This document shows positions 7,879 through 15,732 of a stretch of 57,106 bases of DNA, one piece after another. Both the position numbers and the translations under genes were made by a program. The notes below the pieces were generated by a model that worked only from the letters and a program-made list of their open reading frames with translations, had not been told where the DNA came from and did not search any database. Every line of letters starts with the position of its first letter. The first letter of the stretch is position 1. This DNA comes from an uncultured Lachnospiraceae bacterium (GTDB lineage Bacteria > Bacillota > Clostridia > Lachnospirales > Lachnospiraceae), in assembly GCA_910579325.1 (NCBI GenBank), contig CAJTTU010000003.1:34723-91828 (forward strand). Direction: 5' to 3'.

Positions 7879-8520
7879 TCAATCCCTCCTGTCATCAATC
7901 ATATACATCAGCGCATTACAAATACAAGCCGCGATATTACTGCCGCCCTTCCGGCCTCTGGCCACGATATAGGGCGTCTCCGTCTCCATAATCAGCTCCT
8001 TCGACTGCACCACGTTCACAAAACCCACAGGCACGCCGATGACCAGCTCCGGTTTCAGCTTCCCCTCCTGCACCAGCTCATAAATCCGTACCAGCGCCGT
8101 GGGAGCGTTGCCGATGGCGAAGATCAGCGGTTTGTTAAGGGCCGACGCCTTGTCGATATTTGCCGTGGAGCGGGTGGTTCCGTTTTCTTTGGCCGCCTGT
8201 GCCACATCCTCATCGGCCACGAAGCAGTAAACCTCCCCGCCGTATCTTGCCAATGCCCGCTTGTTAATTCCGGATTTTGCCATCTGGGTATCGGTCACGA
8301 TGCAGGCGCCTTTTTTTATCGCTTCCATCGCCTTTTCCACCACATCCGGAGAAAAACAGAGGGAATCCGCATACTCAAAATCGGCGCTGGTATGGATGCA
8401 ACGCTTGATAATCAGCTCCTTATCCGCATCCAGCTTCCGATCCCCCAGCTCCTGGGTGATAATCTCAAAGCTTCTCTTTTCTATTTCCATTGGCAGTACG
8501 TTTTCTAATTCTACTTTCAT
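7879..8520 (-). CDS. cbiC: Cobalt-precorrin-8 methylmutase
   Basis: 213 residues, normal for CbiC/CobH. The catalytic His falls at residue 43 in RCIHTSAD, the same position as in characterised CobH, followed by the conserved VTDTQMAKSGI and IGNAPTAL segments and the C-terminal PYIVARGRKGGS. It moves the methyl group from C11 to C12 to give cobyrinate. It is the last gene of the B12-riboswitch operon that begins at cobU. It is separated from cbiP by a copy of the dispersed hairpin repeat, whose edge is only about 20 bases from its start codon. Confidence 0.95.
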   Translation of the reverse strand: MKVELENVLPMEIEKRSFEIITQELGDRKLDADKELIIKRCIHTSADFEYADSLCFSPDVVEKAMEAIKKGACIVTDTQMAKSGINKRALARYGGEVYCFVADEDVAQAAKENGTTRSTANIDKASALNKPLIFAIGNAPTALVRIYELVQEGKLKPELVIGVPVGFVNVVQSKELIMETETPYIVARGRKGGSNIAACICNALMYMIDDRRD

Positions 8521-8540
8521 ATTCCATATACCTCTAATTT

Positions 8541-8732
8541 AGTTCCGCTACAGTCTTCCCAAGCCCCTTGTATCCGGAAGAATTTCTGGCCGCAAGCGTC
8601 CATAAATCCTTCTGGTGCTCTTGCTATGAACACTTAAGGTCTGTCTTTTAGATCCTTACGTGCGATGCATACAAAATTGTTAGCGGGTGTCCTTTAGCCA
8701 CTTACTATTTTGTTGTACAGACTTCCGTTGCT
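8541..8732. repeat. Dispersed hairpin repeat, copy A
   Basis: About 190 bp that fill most of the cbiP-cbiC gap. It shares end sequences and three internal hairpins with the copy at 18921-19122: GGAAGAATTT/AAATCCTTC, AAGGTCT/AGATCCTT, and a long stem from about ACAAAATTGTTAG to CTTACTATTTTGT. Paired positions differ from copy B in both arms of the first stem, which supports the fold. It would lie in the cbiC leader of the minus-strand transcript. Confidence 0.75.
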
Positions 8733-8752
8733 TCAGTTCCGTTTCTTTCCGC

Positions 8753-10273
8753 CTACTCCGGCATCCCTTCCTCCAGAATCCGGTAAATTCGCTCCATATC
8801 AAAATGCTCCCGCAGAGAAGCCGCCAGAATATCATACTGGGTTTCCTTAAACGCCTGGAAATCCACGCCGGTAATCTCCGAGGCATCGATGCCTTTCTCT
8901 CTGGCAATGGCAGTAATCACCGCCTCTGCCACGCCCTCTTTATCAAATACGCCATGAACATAAGTGCCGTACACATTGGCCGCCTGAGCGCCGTCCGCCG
9001 TCTGCCTCGATTTTGCCACAAAATCCTCGATGGTAGTCATCGGCTCCGCCCCTTCCTTCAGCGTGGTCGTCCCCATATGAATTTCATACCCTTCCAGGTA
9101 TTCTCCGGAAAGCTCCTTTAAAGGCCCCGTCACCTGTCCGAAGGTTCCCGTTACCCGGGTGCGTGTCTTTCCTTCCTCAAACACCGTATCCATGGGAATC
9201 AGCCCCATGCCGTTGATCGAACCTCCGGCCTCCACGCCCAGCGGGTCGCTTAAGGTATCTCCCAGCATCTGATAACCGCCGCATACGCCAAAAATAATCT
9301 TCCCCTGGGACGCCGCTTTCAAAATCGCCGTCTCCATGCCGTTCTGCCGCATCCAGAGCAGGTCCTCCATCGTGTTTTTTGTGCCGGGCAGGATAATCAT
9401 ATCCGGATTTTTCAGCTCCGACACATGGCGCACATACCGGAGGGACACCCCTTCCATACTCTCAAAAGGATTGAAATCCGTAAAATTGGAAATCCTGGGA
9501 ATCCGAATCACCGCGATGTCGATGATCCCCACCTCCTGGCTGCCGGAAAATCGCTCCGTCAGGCTGTCCTCATCCTCCACCTCGATATTCAGATAAGGGG
9601 CCACGCCCACCACGGGAACGCCGCTTCTTTCTTCCAGCATCGGGATACCGGGGTCCAGAATGGTTTTATCCCCCCGGAACTTATTGATAATCAGACCCTT
9701 CAGATAGGGCTTCTCATCCTCGTCCAGCAGCATGGCCGTGCCGATCAGCTGGGCAAAAACGCCGCCCCGGTCGATGTCTCCCACCAGAAGCACCGGTGCC
9801 TTTGCCAGCCTCGCCATGCCCATATTGACAAAGCCGTCCTCCGCTTTCAGATTAATTTCCACCGGGCTTCCGGCACCCTCGATGACGATAATATCATTTT
9901 CCTCAGCCAGCTGATTGTAGGCTTTCATCACATCCTCCACCAGCCTGGGCTTGTAGGCAAAATACTCGCGGGCGCTCATATTGCCCCGCACCTCGCCGTT
10001 CACAATCACCTGGGAGCCTGTGTCGTTGGTGGGCTTTAACAGGACCGGATTCATCAGAACCGAGGGCTTGATTCCCGCCGCCTCGGCCTGCATCACTTGG
10101 GCCCGGCCCATTTCCAGCCCTTCCTCGGTGATAAAGGAATTCAGCGCCATATTCTGGGCCTTGAACGGAGCCACCTTATAGCCGTCCTGCATGAAAATCC
10201 GGCACAGCCCGGCGCACAGCAGGCTCTTTCCGGCGTTTGACATGGTGCCCTGAATCATGATTGCCTTTGCCAT
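8753..10273 (-). CDS. cbiP: Cobyric acid synthase
   Basis: About 506 residues from ATG 10273, chosen because GGAGGAGG lies about 11 bases upstream; the frame runs 12 codons further, into cobD. Residues 1-230 form the dethiobiotin-synthetase-like ATP domain (QGTMSNAGKSLL). The C-terminal half is a class I glutamine amidotransferase with the Cys nucleophile in GVCGGYQML and its His in TYVHGVFD. It amidates side chains b, d, e and g of adenosylcobyrinic acid a,c-diamide. The gene lies 20 bases after cobD in the late cobalamin operon. Confidence 0.95.
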   Translation of the reverse strand: MAKAIMIQGTMSNAGKSLLCAGLCRIFMQDGYKVAPFKAQNMALNSFITEEGLEMGRAQVMQAEAAGIKPSVLMNPVLLKPTNDTGSQVIVNGEVRGNMSAREYFAYKPRLVEDVMKAYNQLAEENDIIVIEGAGSPVEINLKAEDGFVNMGMARLAKAPVLLVGDIDRGGVFAQLIGTAMLLDEDEKPYLKGLIINKFRGDKTILDPGIPMLEERSGVPVVGVAPYLNIEVEDEDSLTERFSGSQEVGIIDIAVIRIPRISNFTDFNPFESMEGVSLRYVRHVSELKNPDMIILPGTKNTMEDLLWMRQNGMETAILKAASQGKIIFGVCGGYQMLGDTLSDPLGVEAGGSINGMGLIPMDTVFEEGKTRTRVTGTFGQVTGPLKELSGEYLEGYEIHMGTTTLKEGAEPMTTIEDFVAKSRQTADGAQAANVYGTYVHGVFDKEGVAEAVITAIAREKGIDASEITGVDFQAFKETQYDILAASLREHFDMERIYRILEEGMPE

Positions 10274-10293
10274 TTTCTCTTGACCTCCTCCAT

Positions 10294-11343
10294 TCATTGC
10301 CTTTTCCATTTTCCAACAGTTTCCTCCATGGTATGAATCAGCTCCGTATTTTCCTCATGAGTTTTTACCGCAATGCGGAAATAACCTTCCGAAAGTCCCA
10401 CATAATTGCCGCAGTCCCGGATCAGAATGCCCTGCTCTGCCATCGCCTGATACAGTCCTGGCCGCGCCCGAAAAAAAATATAATTGGCCCGGGAATCATA
10501 GACGGTAAAGCCCATCTGTTTCAATCCGGCTTTCAGATAATCCCGCTCCCCAGCCAGCATGGCCTTACACCGGCTGACATAATCCGTCTCATCCAGCGCC
10601 GCCACCCCGGCGTACTGAGCTGGAATGGACACATTCCAGGGCTGGCGCATCTCTCCCATCCGGGCAATCAGCTCCGAATCGGAAGAAAAGCCGTAGCCCA
10701 GCCGCAGCCCGGCCATGGCGTAAACCTTGGTAAAAGCTTTCAGAATAAACAAACCGGGAAACCGGCCTATATATTCCTTCACGGAATACGCCTCCGGCGC
10801 ATCCAGAAATTCATTAAAGCACTCGTCCACCACCAGCAGCGTACCGCAGGCGGCGCACTGCTCCAGAATCCGTAACACCAGCGCTTTTTTCAGCGGCAGG
10901 CCGGTAGGGTTATTGGGATTGCACAGAAACAGCATGTCCACATCCGATGTGATGTGCCCGATGATCCGCTCATCCAGCAGAAACCCTTCTGTCTCTGACA
11001 GCTCATAATAAGTCACCTGCCCTCCGGCCATCCGCACCGCCTGCTCGTATTCCGCAAAGGTAGGGGCGGGAAGCAGTACGTTTTTCGGCCGATTCGCCAG
11101 AGCCAGAGCAAAAATCAGGTCGGCCGCTCCGTTTCCGAAGACAATCTGTTCGCCGGGAACCCCTTCCGCCAGCGCCAGCTTTGCCCTAAGCTTTCTGCAT
11201 TCCACGTCCGGATACCGGTCGCTGTGGCGGATGCCCTCGCAGGCCGCCTCTATCACCCGTTCGGGTGTTCCCAGAGGATTCACATTTACGCTGAAATCCA
11301 GCCGGTACTCCCTCTGGTAGATATCTCCTCCATGCTTTTGCAT
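10294..11343 (-). CDS. cobD: Threonine-phosphate decarboxylase / CobC-CobD aminotransferase-like
   Basis: 349 residues, fold-type I PLP enzyme. Seen are the N-terminal LDFSVNVNPLG of the CobD family, NPNNPTG (PLP-pyridine pocket), DECFNEF with the Asp that contacts the pyridine nitrogen, and FTKVYAMAGLRLGYG with the Schiff-base Lys and phosphate-binding Arg. It makes (R)-1-amino-2-propanol O-2-phosphate, which CbiB attaches to cobyric acid. It lies 16 bases downstream of cbiB, and GAAGGAA precedes the ATG. No C-terminal zinc-finger extension is present. Confidence 0.92.
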   Translation of the reverse strand: MQKHGGDIYQREYRLDFSVNVNPLGTPERVIEAACEGIRHSDRYPDVECRKLRAKLALAEGVPGEQIVFGNGAADLIFALALANRPKNVLLPAPTFAEYEQAVRMAGGQVTYYELSETEGFLLDERIIGHITSDVDMLFLCNPNNPTGLPLKKALVLRILEQCAACGTLLVVDECFNEFLDAPEAYSVKEYIGRFPGLFILKAFTKVYAMAGLRLGYGFSSDSELIARMGEMRQPWNVSIPAQYAGVAALDETDYVSRCKAMLAGERDYLKAGLKQMGFTVYDSRANYIFFRARPGLYQAMAEQGILIRDCGNYVGLSEGYFRIAVKTHEENTELIHTMEETVGKWKRQ

Positions 11344-11359
11344 CGTTGTATTCCTTCCA

Positions 11360-12328
11360 TTAAAATAACAATATCAGCAATCCTTTCACAAGTCCGAAAA
11401 TCACCAGAGAAATCGTTGCCGTCATATATAGCAAACGGTTCGCCAGCGGGATGTCGTCGCAGACCACCGCCCTGTCCGGGTCGCCGATTGTTTTCTTCTC
11501 ATGCAAAACGCCGAAATACCAGGCGTCGCCGGCCAGCTGCACATGTAAAGCCCCGGCCATTACCGCCTCCGTGTGGGCGGAATTGGGGCTGGCATGGTTA
11601 TACCGGTCTCTTTTATAAATCTCAATAGCATGTTTTCCGTCCAGGCCGCAAAAAGAGGATGCCAGTATCATCATATAAGCGGATACCCTGGCAGGGATAT
11701 AATTCAGCACGTCGTCAAACAGCGCCGCCGCCCGGCCAAAATACAAATATTTGTCATTCTTGTAGCCCACCATGGAATCCATCGTATTCACAGCTTTATA
11801 GAAAAATCCCAGCGCTGCGCCGCCGATCAGCATATACAGCATGGGAGCAATGATACCATCGGAGGTATTTTCCGCCACTGTCTCCACCGCAGCCTTGGTC
11901 ACGCCCTCGGCGTCCAGCCTGTCCGTGTCCCGGCCTACGATCATGGACACCGCCTGCCGGCCCGCGCCCACGTCCCCGGTTTTCAGGGCGTCATATACCT
12001 TCATGCTCTCATCCTTCAGCGCCCTGGTGGCCAGGATCTGGTAGCACATCATGGTCTCCACCACAAGGCGCAGCCACCAGCCCACCCACTGCACCGCCGC
12101 CAGGATGCCTGCCGCTACAGCCGTGGTGATCCCCGTTACCATAACCACCAGCACTATGCCGCCTGCCAGCTCTCCCGTCTTTGTCTTAGGGAAGATTTTT
12201 CGCAAAATATTCTCCCACCACGTAATCAGCCCCCCTATGGCTCTGATGGGATGCCACATCCAATGGGGGTCGCCCACTGCCAGGTCAAAAAGAAATCCCA
12301 GCAATAACGCTAATAGTGATACTTTCAT
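11360..12328 (-). CDS. cbiB: Adenosylcobinamide-phosphate synthase (membrane protein)
   Basis: 322 residues with several hydrophobic segments. It opens with the family N-terminus FLFDLAVGDPHWMWHPIRAIG and has VAENTSDGIIAPMLY, NTMDSMVGYKN and SPNSAHTEAVMAGAL motifs. It joins cobyric acid to aminopropanol phosphate at the membrane. The 3' end of cobC overlaps its first 44 bases, so the two genes are translationally linked. The last residues form a hydrophobic helix. Confidence 0.95.
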   Translation of the reverse strand: MKVSLLALLLGFLFDLAVGDPHWMWHPIRAIGGLITWWENILRKIFPKTKTGELAGGIVLVVMVTGITTAVAAGILAAVQWVGWWLRLVVETMMCYQILATRALKDESMKVYDALKTGDVGAGRQAVSMIVGRDTDRLDAEGVTKAAVETVAENTSDGIIAPMLYMLIGGAALGFFYKAVNTMDSMVGYKNDKYLYFGRAAALFDDVLNYIPARVSAYMMILASSFCGLDGKHAIEIYKRDRYNHASPNSAHTEAVMAGALHVQLAGDAWYFGVLHEKKTIGDPDRAVVCDDIPLANRLLYMTATISLVIFGLVKGLLILLF

Positions 12329-12881
12329 CTTCTTTTTTTACCTCTGTCAGAAACCCGCAGCCGTTTTTCACCTGCCAGTCGTAATAATTCTTTTTCGGAA
12401 CGGCAAACTGCTCCATGATTGTCATAATCGTGCCGCCGTGAACCACCAGCACCGCACATTCGGCCTGCCGCTCCCGGCAAATCCTAAGCATCTGCCAAAA
12501 CGCGCCGACTGTCCGTTCCGCCACCTGCTCCCTGCTCTCGCCCCCGGGAAAGGCCATCGTCCCGCCGCTGTCAATCCAGGCCTGATAAGCCGGATTCCCC
12601 GACAGCTCCTTATAATTTTTATTCTCAAACGCGCCGAAATCACACTCCCGGAAATCTGCCAGCACATAAGGCTCCAAATCCGGATACAAAATTTCAGCCG
12701 TCTGCACACACCGCTTCATGGGACTGGAAAATACCAGCTCCGCCGCCGGATACGCCGCCGCCCGTTCCCGCAGCGCAGCGATTCCCTCCTGGCATAAGGG
12801 TTCATCGGTTGTCCCGATATATCGTCCCTGGGTATTTCCAAAAGTTTTCCCATGGCGGATCAGCGCCAGTTCCAATATCAT
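12285..12881 (-). CDS. cobC: Histidine phosphatase, probable alpha-ribazole phosphatase
   Basis: 198 residues from ATG 12881, chosen for the AGAGGAAGG before it and because the family begins at LALIRHGKT; the frame continues 30 codons upstream. Phosphoglycerate-mutase-like fold with the catalytic RHG at residues 9-11, a second Arg in SSPMKRCVQTAE, ECDFGAFENKNY, and a C-terminal VVHGGTIM with the second catalytic His. It would remove the 5'-phosphate of alpha-ribazole phosphate or adenosylcobalamin phosphate. Placement between the cobU-like gene and cbiB supports this over other histidine phosphatases. Confidence 0.85.
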   Translation of the reverse strand: MILELALIRHGKTFGNTQGRYIGTTDEPLCQEGIAALRERAAAYPAAELVFSSPMKRCVQTAEILYPDLEPYVLADFRECDFGAFENKNYKELSGNPAYQAWIDSGGTMAFPGGESREQVAERTVGAFWQMLRICRERQAECAVLVVHGGTIMTIMEQFAVPKKNYYDWQVKNGCGFLTEVKKEDESITISVIAGISF

Positions 12882-13037
12882 GCCTTCCTCTTTCCGTCGT
12901 ACCTGATCCATAAGAGCATCCTCATCTGTCAAATATATATGGGCATTCTTATCTGTCAAATGACAAACCATTCTTAATCATGTGAATTTGTTGACCACGC
13001 ACGACAAAGTACTCGAAAAAATATGCTGAGAACACAC

Positions 13038-13424
13038 TTATCCGGCCTTAATTACCTGCCCCAGCCCGCACACCACCCGGTGAACCTCCTTCGCCAGAGC
13101 CGCCAGCTCACAGCAGACCCTTCCTGACACCTCCCGGTACGCCCTGTCAAACGGCGTCACCGGCACCACGCCGTAGCCCAGCTCGTTGCTGATAACAATC
13201 AAATCCGGATTGACTTCCAGCATTTTTCTCGCCATTTCATGGGGATCTTTCCCTTCCTCCACCAGCCGCTTCACCAGCAGGTGAAAATGATTGAGCACCG
13301 CCGCTTCCCGGATTTCCTCCAACGTACAGCTCTCCCCTTCCGCCACAGCGCCCGTGCCTGCCGCAAAGGTTTTCCGGACATATTCCAGTTTTCCCTGAAA
13401 AGCGCCTCCAATTACCAATATCAT
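13038..13424 (-). CDS. Short CobU-like P-loop protein
   Basis: 128 residues from ATG 13424, preceded by AGAGGTGG; the open frame upstream is a cobS shadow. A P-loop-like GGAFQGK sits at residues 5-11. The C-terminal half follows CobU closely in pattern (VISNELGYGVVP, then VCCELAALAKEVHRVVCGLGQ), but the guanylylation-site His region and the central part of CobU are missing. A full CobU lies two genes upstream, so this is a shortened paralogue within the same operon. It may be a cobinamide kinase, a regulatory partner or a remnant; the sequence does not decide. Confidence 0.7.
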   Translation of the reverse strand: MILVIGGAFQGKLEYVRKTFAAGTGAVAEGESCTLEEIREAAVLNHFHLLVKRLVEEGKDPHEMARKMLEVNPDLIVISNELGYGVVPVTPFDRAYREVSGRVCCELAALAKEVHRVVCGLGQVIKAG

Positions 13425-13443
13425 ATGTACCACCTCTGACTTA

Positions 13444-14211
13444 TTAACCCAACACCAATCCCACAGCCACCACCGCCAGCGCCATTCCCAGCTCGCACAC
13501 TTGCAGGAAAAACCCGGCCAGATCTCCTGTAATGCCGCCAAAATGCTTATAGGACATATAGCGGTAATATCCAAACACACAGGCCGCCGCCGCCAGAGCC
13601 GCCGCCGCCAGCGGCACGGAAATCAGACACATCAATACCGCAACTGCCGCAATATGAACCGCCATCACCGCCTGCACCGCCTTTTTCTGCGCCGGCTCCG
13701 CAAAGGCCACAGCCAGACCCGTATTCCTGGCGCACTTAAAACTTACCACGGAAAGGCCGCTCAAAGAACGGGAAAGCACAAAGCCCAGGGCGAGCACCAA
13801 AAGCGCATCCCCCTTCACCTCAGTCCATACGCCATAATCCAGCACAAAATAGCAGACGCAGGTAATCACGGCGAAAGCACCGGAATTAGAATCCTTCAAA
13901 ATCTCCAGCCGCCGTTCCCTGGGCTGATAAGAGCTGATAGCGTCGGCCGTATCCAGCAGACCATCCAGATGCAGGCCGCCGGTAACGAGTACCGGTATGA
14001 GTATCATAATGGCCGTATAAAATGCCGGCGTCATCTCCACCCGGCCGCCGACCCATCCCCAGCCAATCACCAGAAGGCCAATCACCATGCCCACCGCCGG
14101 AAAGAAGCACATGGAATATTTCATATTCTCCTTGCTCCACTCCACCTTAGGCATAGGAATCTTGGAATACATGGCGAAAGAGATAATCATTGCGTTTAAT
14201 AAAGTTTTCAT
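13444..14211 (-). CDS. cobS: Adenosylcobinamide-GDP ribazoletransferase (cobalamin synthase)
   Basis: 255 residues, usual length, from ATG 14211 with TTTGGAGGTGG immediately upstream. An integral membrane protein with about 6-7 hydrophobic segments. The family signatures are SMCFFPAVGMVIG near the N-terminus and GGLHLDGLLDTADAISS, whose Asp residues bind metal and diphosphate. It joins alpha-ribazole (phosphate) to adenosylcobinamide-GDP. It lies between cobU and the short cobU-like gene. Confidence 0.95.
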   Translation of the reverse strand: MKTLLNAMIISFAMYSKIPMPKVEWSKENMKYSMCFFPAVGMVIGLLVIGWGWVGGRVEMTPAFYTAIMILIPVLVTGGLHLDGLLDTADAISSYQPRERRLEILKDSNSGAFAVITCVCYFVLDYGVWTEVKGDALLVLALGFVLSRSLSGLSVVSFKCARNTGLAVAFAEPAQKKAVQAVMAVHIAAVAVLMCLISVPLAAAALAAAACVFGYYRYMSYKHFGGITGDLAGFFLQVCELGMALAVVAVGLVLG

Positions 14212-14248
14212 GCCACCTCCAAAATATAGTCCCGCTTCGCTGTCATTT

Positions 14249-14770
14249 TTATGCCTTATGAAATACGGGAATCCCGTACACCACCTCGCATACCATATCC
14301 GCAGCATGGCCCAGGCGCCGGTTAATCTCGCCCAGATATTCCAGATAGCAGGTAGTCTCCGGCGTATACTCGATGCCGTCGGAAAACAGCTCGTTGGTCA
14401 CCACCACCAGGTTTTCCGCCTGCTCGAAAAGCCGTCCAACCCCTTCCATAATCGCCTCCACCGTCCGCTCCTTCGCGCCGCCCTCCTGGAACACCTCATT
14501 GGTCACCAGGTTTGACATGCACTCCAGCAGCACCGTGGTTTTCTCCGGCAGCTCCACATTTTTCAGCCCGGTAAAGCACTCCACCGTGTCGAAATTTTTA
14601 TTTTTCCGCATTTCCCGGTGCCTCGCGATCCGCCGGTAGCTCTCCTCGTCAAAGGGATACATGGTGGCAATATAGATCATGGGACGGCTGCTCTTATGCA
14701 GGGATACACAAAGCTCCTCCGCATAGGCCGACTTCCCGCTGCCGCTCCCTCCGGTAATTAACGCAATCAT
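14249..14770 (-). CDS. cobU: Adenosylcobinamide kinase / guanylyltransferase
   Basis: 173 residues with the P-loop GGSGSGKS at 7-14, RIARHREMRK near residue 48 containing the His used for the GMP intermediate, LLECMSNLVTNEVF in mid-protein and VVTNELFSDGIEYTPET near 122. The last part (DMVCEVVYGIPV) is the family C-terminus. It phosphorylates adenosylcobinamide and transfers GMP to it. It is the first gene after the B12 riboswitch, about 80 bases from its terminator stem, so the switch controls the whole eight-gene operon. Confidence 0.95.
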   Translation of the reverse strand: MIALITGGSGSGKSAYAEELCVSLHKSSRPMIYIATMYPFDEESYRRIARHREMRKNKNFDTVECFTGLKNVELPEKTTVLLECMSNLVTNEVFQEGGAKERTVEAIMEGVGRLFEQAENLVVVTNELFSDGIEYTPETTCYLEYLGEINRRLGHAADMVCEVVYGIPVFHKA

Positions 14771-14850
14771 CGTAACCCACCTTTAACGTTATGTACATCA
14801 TTTTTCCTTTGTGTATTTACTTTCATTCTCGCAGGACTTTCTTAATGATA

Positions 14851-14880
14851 CAAAAAAGCATGCCACAATCAACATGCTTT
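14851..14880 (-). terminator. Expression-platform terminator of B12 riboswitch 1
   Basis: On the minus strand AAAGCATGTTG pairs with the GGCATGCTTT arm and is followed by TTTTTG. It lies between the aptamer and cobU. The stem nearly matches that of riboswitch 2 (31046-31075). Confidence 0.8.
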
Positions 14881-15095
14881 CAAAACGATGAACCCTCTGC
14901 GAATCCACCCTGCACTGTCCGGGTCATGGCGCGTAACCCCTCATGGACATTTTCAGGTCTTCTGGCTTAAGCGTCACCGCCTGATACGCCTTCCCGGCGC
15001 GAACACGCCAGTGGCCTTTGGTATCAGACTCTTCTATTACAGCAGCGGCACTGCACAGGATTCTCACCTGTTTCCCTGTCAATGATTCTTTTCTC
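14881..15095 (-). ncRNA. Cobalamin riboswitch 1 (leader of cobU operon)
   Basis: The minus strand carries the conserved aptamer core: GGGAAACAGGTGAGAATCC, GTGCAGTGCCGCTGCTGTAA and the B12 box AAGCCAGAAGACCTG (about 14953-14967). It starts about 7 bases after a perfect -10 box and is followed by an intrinsic terminator. By the known mechanism, adenosylcobalamin binding should favour termination and shut off the late cobalamin operon. Confidence 0.93.
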
Positions 15096-15101
15096 CTGTG
15101 T

Positions 15102-15130
15102 ATTATACCTATTCTGGCGGCAAAAGTCAA
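15102..15130 (-). promoter_or_regulatory. Sigma-A promoter of the cobU operon
   Basis: TTGACT (15125-15130), a 17-base spacer and TATAAT (15102-15107) on the minus strand. Nearly the same promoter stands before riboswitch 2. Confidence 0.85.
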
Positions 15131-15285
15131 TTCCGGTCGAATTTTTTCCGGGAAAACCTGATGCTTTGGGTTCCTGTTCACTTCACCGGCAACCACCTTT
15201 CTTTAACCAAAGCCGTACCAAAGCCGATTCTGCATGAGGCATATTGAAATCCTTCCCTCCCTGTGATACACTTGAATATGCGCGA

Positions 15286-15732
15286 ATGATGAGGGCTTTT
15301 TCAGCTGTCGCGGCCAGAACCGTTGGCTTTGACAACGCATTCGGAACTGACGAGCAAATCGAATTCAATAACCAGCGGGGCGTTTTCCACATCCTCCGGC
15401 AGAACGGCTGTGAGATCACCGATGAATGGCCCACGGACGCCCTGATCCAATGCGAATGGACCGAAAACACGGAGCTGACTGCCCTGGGCAGCATGGTATC
15501 CGGCGGCATCTCCCTGTTGAAAAGCGCGGCAAAAGCCGCAGGGAGCCAGACCGCTGTCGAGACAGAAGAACGGCTCAGCAGCGCCGGAGTGGTTCGGACC
15601 CTCCGGGGAGAGTCGGACGTCCTGACGCAAAACGTCTGGTTCGGAATCTTCCCCATGGGCATGAGCCGGTCAAATAAAAAAAAGAAACGCACATTTCTAA
15701 TCAAACCAGTTAGGAGGAACCCCAAGCTATGA
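15286..15732 (+). CDS. Unidentified protein translationally coupled to DHH phosphoesterase
   Basis: About 148 residues if ATG 15286 is used; a TTG at 15244 is the other choice, and neither has a clear ribosome binding site. Codon third positions are GC-rich and the composition is that of a real soluble protein (MRAFSAVAARTVGFDNAF at the N-terminus, LGSMVSGGISLLKSAAKAAG in the middle). I do not recognise the family. The C-terminal tail turns very basic (RSNKKKKRTF) after an A-rich run, so the last 30 codons may follow a frameshift. Its TGA overlaps the ATG of the DHH gene (ATGA) and that gene's AGGAGG lies inside it, which argues for a genuine two-gene unit. It may be a 5'-truncated remnant. 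Confidence 0.45.
   Translation: MMRAFSAVAARTVGFDNAFGTDEQIEFNNQRGVFHILRQNGCEITDEWPTDALIQCEWTENTELTALGSMVSGGISLLKSAAKAAGSQTAVETEERLSSAGVVRTLRGESDVLTQNVWFGIFPMGMSRSNKKKKRTFLIKPVRRNPKL

Noticed and set aside
9425..10039. A 204-codon plus-strand frame inside cbiP
   Set aside because: Exact antisense of conserved cbiP sequence, with reversed-strand composition.
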